DNA of 47,114 bases from Sphaerochaetaceae bacterium (GTDB lineage Bacteria > Spirochaetota > Spirochaetia > Sphaerochaetales > Sphaerochaetaceae), in contig JAILPZ010000024.1 of NCBI GenBank assembly GCA_024699225.1, forward strand, positions 1-47,114, read 5' to 3'. The position numbers were made by a program, and so were the translations under genes. Below are positions 42,309 to 47,114 of the stretch, one piece after another (positions within the stretch are counted from its first letter, which is position 1; the number at the start of each line of letters is the position of its first letter). The notes beneath the pieces were generated by a model, which saw only the letters and a list, made by a program, of their open reading frames with translations, was not told the origin of the DNA and made no database searches.

Positions 42309-43487
42309 ATGGATTACGCAAAAGAGTCTCTTAAAAAACATGAACAGTGGAAAGGAAAGATTGAAGTTATCTCAACCGTTCCTGTAGCTACAAAGGAAGA
42401 TCTTTCTCTTGCATACACCCCGGGTGTTGCACAGCCGTGTCTGGAGATACAGAAAGACCCGGATAAGAGCTACACACTCACAAGAAGGCACAACCTCTGT
42501 GCTGTAATTACTGACGGAACTGCTGTTCTGGGACTTGGAGATATAGGGCCCCAGGCCGGCATGCCGGTTATGGAAGGAAAGTGTGTACTTTTCAAAAGCT
42601 TTGGAAATGTAGATGCATTTCCCATCTGTGTAAACACAAAAGACGTGGATGAGTTTGTTCAGACTGTGTACAACATTTCACTTTCTTTCGGAGGAATAAA
42701 CCTTGAGGATATTTCAGCACCGAGGTGCTTTGAAATTGAAAGAAAGCTCAAGGAAAAGTGTGACATACCCATCTTCCATGACGACCAGCACGGTACGGCA
42801 GTTATTACTCTTGCAGGTCTGACAAACGCACTTAAGGTAGTACATAAGAAAAAGGAAGAGGTTAGAATTGTTACAAGCGGTGCAGGTGCTGCAGCCATAG
42901 CCATTACAAAGCTTCTTCTCTCTGCAGGTTTTGAAAACATAACCATGTGCGACCGCCAGGGAACCATTTATGAAGGCAGGGAGAATCTGAACTGGATAAA
43001 GAAGGAGATGGCCGAAAAAACTAACAAAACCCACATTAAGGGATCTCTTGCAGACGCCCTTAAGGGTGCAGATGTCTTTATTGGAGTCTCCGCTCCGGGT
43101 CTTGTGACAAAAGAAATGGTTCAGAGCATGAACAGAGACGCAATTATCTTTGCCTGTGCAAACCCAACCCCTGAAATCTTCCCGGAAGAAGCTAAGGCCG
43201 GAGGAGCTGCGGTTGTTTCTACCGGAAGAAGCGACTACCCGAATCAGATCAACAACGTTCTGGCCTTCCCCGGAATTTTCCGCGGAGCTTTTGACGTAAG
43301 GGCCTCAGAGATTAATGAGGAAATGAAGATGGCTGCATCAAAGGCCCTCTCAGATCTAGTTTCACCTGAGGAGCTGAGTGCAGACTACATTATTCCTAAA
43401 GCCTTTGACCCGAGGGTTGGAAAAGCAGTTGCAAAGGCAGTAGCAGAAGCTGCCATAAGAACCAAAGTGGCAAGAATTAAAGACTGA
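42309..43487 (+). CDS. Malic enzyme (oxaloacetate-decarboxylating)
   Basis: 392 residues, the short bacterial form without a C-terminal phosphotransacetylase-like domain. Oxidises malate to pyruvate and CO2 with NAD(P). Seen: [33 protein letters not shown], the metal site [11 protein letters not shown] and the nucleotide-binding [15 protein letters not shown]. Second gene of the operon with the Ldh2-type dehydrogenase. Shine-Dalgarno AGAGGA before ATG 42309. A terminator lies about 100 bases downstream, inside a gene relic. Confidence 0.94.
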   Translation: MDYAKESLKKHEQWKGKIEVISTVPVATKEDLSLAYTPGVAQPCLEIQKDPDKSYTLTRRHNLCAVITDGTAVLGLGDIGPQAGMPVMEGKCVLFKSFGNVDAFPICVNTKDVDEFVQTVYNISLSFGGINLEDISAPRCFEIERKLKEKCDIPIFHDDQHGTAVITLAGLTNALKVVHKKKEEVRIVTSGAGAAAIAITKLLLSAGFENITMCDRQGTIYEGRENLNWIKKEMAEKTNKTHIKGSLADALKGADVFIGVSAPGLVTKEMVQSMNRDAIIFACANPTPEIFPEEAKAGGAAVVSTGRSDYPNQINNVLAFPGIFRGAFDVRASEINEEMKMAASKALSDLVSPEELSADYIIPKAFDPRVGKAVAKAVAEAAIRTKVARIKD

Positions 43488-43874
43488 GAGAGTCGATTGA
43501 CGGAAGTATTTCTGCAATAGTTCTGGAGCAGAAATCAATTTTCTCCTTATTATCCGGTTCTCTTTTCAGAGTTCTTCTCAGAAGACGGACAAGGCCTGAC
43601 AAACGGGCCTTGTTTTTATGCTCTCAAGAGCCTCTCCCGTGCAGTTAAAGTATTTTGCCTGATCCCATGTAAGGGATAAGAACTTCTCAACTGCCTTGTG
43701 ATCAAGTTCAGAAAAATCGCGGAAGCCAAGGTAAATTGAAGCAAACTCAAAGACTGGATTTCCTGTTGCCAGGGTATCCATATCAATCAGAATAACCTCA
43801 CCCTTCTGAACCATTATGTGGAGTTTTATGAAGAATTTCTGCAGAAAATTGAAGTGCAAACAGTTTACCTTCAC
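43477..43874 (-). pseudogene. Remnant of an aminoglycoside-phosphotransferase-like kinase
   Basis: The region encodes the C-terminal half of an APH/choline-kinase-type protein. KGEVILIDMDTLATGNPVFE is the Mg-binding D-x-D segment; the preceding catalytic loop is corrupted (FIKLHIMVQ where H-G-D-x-x-P-x-N-x-x-V is expected) and the N-terminal lobe is gone. The frame stops near 43578 after CQALSVF, but a second frame continues as LSGLVRLLRRTLKREPDNKE and on to SIDSLSL, ending with TAA at 43479-43477, which looks like the original C-terminus. A frameshift near 43590-43615 therefore separates the two parts. The relic overlaps the malic-enzyme end by 11 bases and fills the otherwise gene-free stretch 43488-43910. 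Confidence 0.7.
43591..43619 (+). terminator. Terminator of the Ldh2-malic enzyme operon
   Basis: 8-bp perfect stem ACAAGGCC / GGCCTTGT with a 9-base loop, then TTTT. It lies within the kinase relic, at the point where the relic's frame breaks. Confidence 0.7.
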
Positions 43875-43910
43875 ACTAAGGGCAGATAACAGCGAACAGG
43901 GAGGCTTGTT

Positions 43911-45245
43911 ATGAAAATCAAATCAATTATCTTTACAGCAATTCTGATTACTGCTCTTGTTTTCACATCCTGCTCAACAACAGCAGAGACAGCAACAACA
44001 AAAGAAAAAACAACAGAAGAAAAAACAACAGAACAAAAAACAGCAGAAACATACTCAGATTCTTCTGACGGCGGTCACGCCATTGAAGTTGACGGCAAGA
44101 GTGCTTCTTACAGCAACATAACCGTAACCAAAACAGGTGAAGCCAGCGGAGATGAGGCAGACTTCTACGGTGCAAACTCAGCCATCTTTGCCACAAACGG
44201 TGCAACACTGACCATCACAGATGCAGAAATAGAGACTGACGGAACTCATGCAAATGCTGTCTTCTCATACGGAGACGGAACAACAGTCACAGTTACAGAT
44301 TCAGTTATAGTTACAGAAGGCAACTGCTCAGGCGGTCTCATGACCACAGGAGGCGGCACAACAATTGCTGAGAACCTGACAGTCCATACATACGGAAACT
44401 CTTCAGCTGCAATCCGCTCTGACAGAGGCGGCGGAGACGTAACTGTTACAGGCGGCACATACGTTACCGAGGGAACCGGCTCACCGGCCATCTACTCTAC
44501 TGCCGAGATTACTGTCAACAGTGCATACCTGGAGTCAACAGCTTCACAGGGAATTGTCGTTGAAGGCAAAAACTCAGTTACCCTTAACGACACAACAGTA
44601 GTAGCCTCCAACGTTAAGAAAAACAGCAACAAGAGCTCCTGGTACCAGGCAGTCATGATCTACCAGAGCATGTCGGGCGACGCAGACACTGGAACATCCT
44701 CATTTACCATGAACGGAGGCAGCCTGACTAACCTCAACGGTGATATCTTCTTTGTCAACAACACAGCCTGCGAGATCAGCCTTTCAGAAGCCACCATAAA
44801 GAACAATGACACTTCAGGTGTTTTCCTCCGTGCAGCTGCAGCGGGCTGGGGTTCTTCCGGATCAAACGGCGGCAAGGTAAACCTCACTGCGACAAAGCAG
44901 GAGATCAACGGAGACATGGTTGTAGACAGTGTTTCAGTTCTCAATCTCTATCTTAAGAGCTCAAGCTCCTTCACAGGTGCAATTAATGAGGACGGCGAAG
45001 AAGGAGATGTCTATGTAAGTCTTGATGAAAGCAGCACATGGACACTGACAGGAGATTCATACATTACTTCTCTCTCCTGCAAGGCAAACTCAATTAACCT
45101 TAACGGCTACAAGCTCTATGTCAACGGAGTTGAATATGAAGAAGGAACAGCCTCTTCAGGAGATGCAATTAAGATAGTTTCCAGCTCATCAAGCTCAGGT
45201 CACAGTCAGCATTCAAAGCCGTCCGGAGGACCGACTAAGAAATAA
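43911..45245 (+). CDS. Lipoprotein with a predicted beta-helix domain
   Basis: 444 residues. Lipoprotein signal with lipobox FTSC (C21), then a low-complexity linker of TTxxK repeats (TTKEKTTEEKTTEQKT). The long remainder is rich in G, T, S, N and D, with recurring short strands such as GATLTITDAEI, GTTVTVTDSVIV, GGDVTVTGGTYV and SVTLNDTTVV, the rhythm of a right-handed beta-helix (pectin-lyase-like) surface protein. A serine/histidine tail ends it (SSSSSGHSQHSKPSGG). Possible adhesin or polysaccharide-binding protein; no catalytic residues recognised. Shine-Dalgarno GGGAGG. Terminator downstream. Confidence 0.75.
   Translation: MKIKSIIFTAILITALVFTSCSTTAETATTKEKTTEEKTTEQKTAETYSDSSDGGHAIEVDGKSASYSNITVTKTGEASGDEADFYGANSAIFATNGATLTITDAEIETDGTHANAVFSYGDGTTVTVTDSVIVTEGNCSGGLMTTGGGTTIAENLTVHTYGNSSAAIRSDRGGGDVTVTGGTYVTEGTGSPAIYSTAEITVNSAYLESTASQGIVVEGKNSVTLNDTTVVASNVKKNSNKSSWYQAVMIYQSMSGDADTGTSSFTMNGGSLTNLNGDIFFVNNTACEISLSEATIKNNDTSGVFLRAAAAGWGSSGSNGGKVNLTATKQEINGDMVVDSVSVLNLYLKSSSSFTGAINEDGEEGDVYVSLDESSTWTLTGDSYITSLSCKANSINLNGYKLYVNGVEYEEGTASSGDAIKIVSSSSSSGHSQHSKPSGGPTKK
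43995..44039 (+). repeat. Three tandem 15-bp units in the lipoprotein linker
   Basis: Units ACAACAAAAGAAAAA, ACAACAGAAGAAAAA and ACAACAGAACAAAAA, with a partial fourth to about 44050. Each encodes five residues (TTKEK, TTEEK, TTEQK), so copy-number change keeps the frame and alters linker length. Confidence 0.7.
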
Positions 45246-45270
45246 TTAAAATAATAAAAAACAAAAACAG

Positions 45271-45292
45271 GGCCATGGCAAAAACCATGGCC
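45271..45292. terminator. Terminator between converging lipoprotein genes
   Basis: 8-bp perfect stem GGCCATGG / CCATGGCC with loop CAAAAA. The stronger T tract is on the minus strand (CTGTTTTTGTTTTTT), so it best serves the leftward lipoprotein gene; on the + strand only TTATCTT follows. Confidence 0.65.
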
Positions 45293-45297
45293 TTATC

Positions 45298-45816
45298 TTA
45301 ATACGGATATGTTTTATTCAGATCAACAAAGTCCCCGACTATCTTGAGAAAGCTTTCCTCGCTCTGTGAATTATCAAAAAGCAGATAATAGGCATGACCT
45401 TCATACATCCATGAGGCAGCCTTTATAGTTCCTTCCTGAAGTGAATACTCAGTAATCCAGGCTCCGTTTACAGTGACATTACTTACCAGTTCATAGGTAT
45501 TGTAGTCTCCTGAAATCTCATCATCTGTAGCGCTCATTCTAAATGTAAACTGTCCGTCAGTATCAGAGGAAAAAACAACCTCAAGCAATGATGAATCCAT
45601 AACACTGTAGGATACAGGAACCCAGGTCGGACTAAAGTCAGGAATATGCACGGAGAAAGACAGCTCAGAAGCTGCAGAATCCAGGCTTTCATATGTTTTC
45701 CAAGGATTTGCAAGTGTCGTAACAGCAACTTCTTCTTTCTCTTCAACAAACAGGGACGAACAGCCTGAGAGTAAAAATATAAAAATCACCAACAGAAGAA
45801 GAGTAAATTTTTTCAT
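45298..45816 (-). CDS. Lipoprotein, DUF4367-like
   Basis: 172 residues from ATG 45816 (GAGGGA 5 bases upstream; ATG 45819 is equally possible). Lipoprotein signal with lipobox LLSGC (C19). The mature domain (LSFSVHIPDFSPTWVPVSYS ... DDEISGDYNTYELVSNVTVNG ... AASWMYEGHAYYLLFD) resembles DUF4367, a beta-rich extracellular domain of unknown role often seen in cell-surface proteins. It converges with the beta-helix lipoprotein gene and is divergent from the PrsW-type gene. Function unknown. Confidence 0.7.
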   Translation of the reverse strand: MKKFTLLLLVIFIFLLSGCSSLFVEEKEEVAVTTLANPWKTYESLDSAASELSFSVHIPDFSPTWVPVSYSVMDSSLLEVVFSSDTDGQFTFRMSATDDEISGDYNTYELVSNVTVNGAWITEYSLQEGTIKAASWMYEGHAYYLLFDNSQSEESFLKIVGDFVDLNKTYPY

Positions 45817-45871
45817 CATTTCCCTCAAACATACAAAAAACACTAATATGTATCTAAAGTTACATACAGCC

Positions 45872-45900
45872 TTTAAAAAACACTGTTTTTTTCTTATTAT
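45872..45900 (+). promoter_or_regulatory. Promoter of the PrsW-type gene and fhs
   Basis: TTTAAA (45872-45877), 17 bases, TATTAT (45895-45900); the predicted start near 45907 lies at the Shine-Dalgarno GGGAGA. Confidence 0.5.
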
Positions 45901-45918
45901 TAATGCGGGAGATTTAAA

Positions 45919-46680
45919 ATGTTTTATTTCATGTTATATCCGTTTATTGTCTACAGCAGAATTCTGATTCTTGCTGCAATCATCCCGGCTGTTTTTCTTA
46001 TGGTCTATGTTTACAAATCTGACCGTCTTGAAAAGGAAAGCCCGACATTCCTCGGCTCTGTAGCAGTATCCGGAATTCTGTCTTCTCTTCTGGCTCTGGT
46101 TATTGAATGGATAGCAGGTGCTGTCCTTGATTCTGTCGGAGGACTAAGTGAAACAGCCTATAACGCCATCCTCTATTTTGTTATAGTCGCAGGTGCTGAA
46201 GAAGGTTCAAAATACATCTTCCTCAGACGTAAGACATGGAGAAGCAGAGAATTCAACTGTCAGTATGACGGTGTTGTCTACGCAGTATTTGTTTCCCTCG
46301 GTTTTGCCCTGTGGGAGAACATTAGTTATGTAATGCGCTGGGGTCTTTCAGTAGCTCTTATGCGTTCCATTACAGCTATTCCGGGCCACGCCTGTTTTGG
46401 CGTATTCATGGGTGTCTTCTACGGCCTGGCAAGAGGCTACGCCTTTATAGGAGACAAGACAAAGAAGAACGTAATGAATGTTCTTTCAATTGTTGCACCC
46501 ATGCTTTTACACGGAGCCTATGATTTCATAGCCTCTTCTACAGCAGAAAATGCTTCATGGTACTTTGTTGCCTTTGTAGCAGTCATGTTCATAACTTCTC
46601 TTGTTCTTATTAAAAAGATGAGCAGGAACGACCAGTATTTCAGACTCAACAGAAACACAATTGATTTTGAAATCCTTTAA
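45919..46680 (+). CDS. PrsW-family intramembrane metalloprotease
   Basis: 253 residues with about seven or eight membrane helices. The three PrsW motifs are visible: EEGSK (E94, E95), the glutamate of GFALWENI (E133), and histidine H157 in PGHACFGVFMG, plus LLHGAYDF later. In Bacillus the founding member cleaves an anti-sigma factor; here the substrate is unknown and no anti-sigma gene is adjacent. Shine-Dalgarno GGGAGA before ATG 45919. fhs begins 12 bases after the stop, probably on the same mRNA. Confidence 0.9.
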   Translation: MFYFMLYPFIVYSRILILAAIIPAVFLMVYVYKSDRLEKESPTFLGSVAVSGILSSLLALVIEWIAGAVLDSVGGLSETAYNAILYFVIVAGAEEGSKYIFLRRKTWRSREFNCQYDGVVYAVFVSLGFALWENISYVMRWGLSVALMRSITAIPGHACFGVFMGVFYGLARGYAFIGDKTKKNVMNVLSIVAPMLLHGAYDFIASSTAENASWYFVAFVAVMFITSLVLIKKMSRNDQYFRLNRNTIDFEIL

Positions 46681-46692
46681 AAGGAGAATACC

Positions 46693-47114
46693 ATGCTGGA
46701 CCCTACAGTATATGCAGACTGGCAGATAGCTCAGGAAGCTGAGAAAAACCTTCCTTCAGTAGAAGACTTCAGAAAGCAGCTTGGTCTGCTTGAAGATGAG
46801 ATTATCCCCTACGGAAAAACTCCAAAGCTTGATTTTATCAAGATCAACAAACGCCTTGAGAACTCAGGCAAGAGGGGCAAATTCATTGAAGTTACAGCTA
46901 TCACACCTACTCCGCTCGGAGAAGGAAAATCAACAACTTCTCTCGGCCTTATTGAGGGTCTTGCAAAAATAGGCAAGAAGTCAGGAGGCTGCCTCAGACA
47001 GCCTTCAGGCGGTCCTACCATGAACGTTAAGGGTTCAGCAGCAGGCGGCGGAAATGCCCTCCTTATCCCCATGACAGAGTTCTCTCTCGGTCTTACAGGC
47101 GACATAAACGACAT
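46693..47114 (+). CDS. fhs: Formate-tetrahydrofolate ligase (3' partial)
   Basis: The first 140 residues, running off the window. ATP-dependent joining of formate to THF, the entry to one-carbon and acetogenic metabolism. It starts [20 protein letters not shown], has the phosphate loop [13 protein letters not shown], and then [20 protein letters not shown]. This last part differs from the common REPSLGPxFGxKGGAAGGG form, so it seems to belong to a distinct branch of the family. Shine-Dalgarno AAAGGAG precedes ATG 46693. Second gene after the PrsW-type protease, an unexpected pairing. Confidence 0.95.
   Translation, partial: MLDPTVYADWQIAQEAEKNLPSVEDFRKQLGLLEDEIIPYGKTPKLDFIKINKRLENSGKRGKFIEVTAITPTPLGEGKSTTSLGLIEGLAKIGKKSGGCLRQPSGGPTMNVKGSAAGGGNALLIPMTEFSLGLTGDIND

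Noticed and set aside
1-47114. CRISPR arrays, tRNA or rRNA genes, IS elements, att sites
   Set aside because: No regularly spaced repeats, cloverleaf or rRNA-like stretches, transposase or integrase frames were found on either strand.

Overview
The window reads as ordinary chromosomal DNA from an anaerobic, fermentative bacterium, most likely a gut or rumen spirochaete of the Treponema/Sphaerochaeta type. This is an inference of moderate confidence. It rests on the FAGGAKE-type export signal of the solute-binding protein at 33189, on an L21-L27-Obg cluster without the Prp protease gene that accompanies extended L27 in Firmicutes, and on the fermentation gene set (PduL, malic enzyme, formate-THF ligase). 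There is no rRNA, tRNA, IS element, prophage or CRISPR array. Coding density is very high, many genes overlap by a few bases, and no stretch over 300 bases lacks a gene or gene relic.

Layout. 1-1045: end of an Rrf2 regulator, an ECF S-component gene, a bidirectional terminator and a large inverted repeat. 1046-7227: a divergent threonine regulon, with hom-lysC-asd leftward and a PheB/ThrR-like ACT regulator-thrC-thrH rightward, sharing a control region that holds a 16-bp palindrome. 7116-12297: purine permease and adenine deaminase, then a serine-palmitoyltransferase-like enzyme overlapping a short-chain dehydrogenase (possible sphingoid-base synthesis). 12405-14539: two-component system. 14680-17957: Cof-type phosphatase, an HTH-Fic protein with a ruined active site, and a D-aminoacylase-type amidohydrolase. 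17960-21822: rplU-rpmA-obg-nadD-yqeK-lipoprotein-rsfS. 21858-27567: self-operated TetR gene, argS, birA, mtaB and a short comEC. 27610-29149: pduL-rsmA. 29100-33004: Gph-like phosphatase, RlmI-like methyltransferase, and a tandem PII-like protein overlapping a tandem DUF1538 membrane protein. 33082-38229: ABC importer with a fused permease plus an esterase. 38290-43619: membrane-bound XRE regulator, a small membrane protein, glpK, and divergent Ldh-family dehydrogenase and malic enzyme. 43477-47114: kinase pseudogene, two lipoproteins, PrsW-type protease and the start of fhs.

Points that stand out. (1) Three genes without a Shine-Dalgarno (SPT-like at 9126, HAD at 14680, mtaB at 26223) each have a promoter of identical geometry, -35/17/-10/7 nt/ATG, which predicts leaderless mRNAs. 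(2) The PII-like protein and its DUF1538 partner are both internally duplicated. (3) The Fic domain has lost its catalytic histidine but keeps a DNA-binding domain. (4) A complete homoserine-to-threonine route uses ThrH where a homoserine kinase would be expected. (5) Several control sites are readable: a TetR operator placed between -35 and -10, a terminator just before adeC that leaves no space for a promoter, and a terminator for thrH buried inside the opposing gene.

Starts were moved inward from the longest open frame wherever a Shine-Dalgarno, a promoter or family alignment favoured it. All family assignments are from recognition of the translated sequence; no database search was run.
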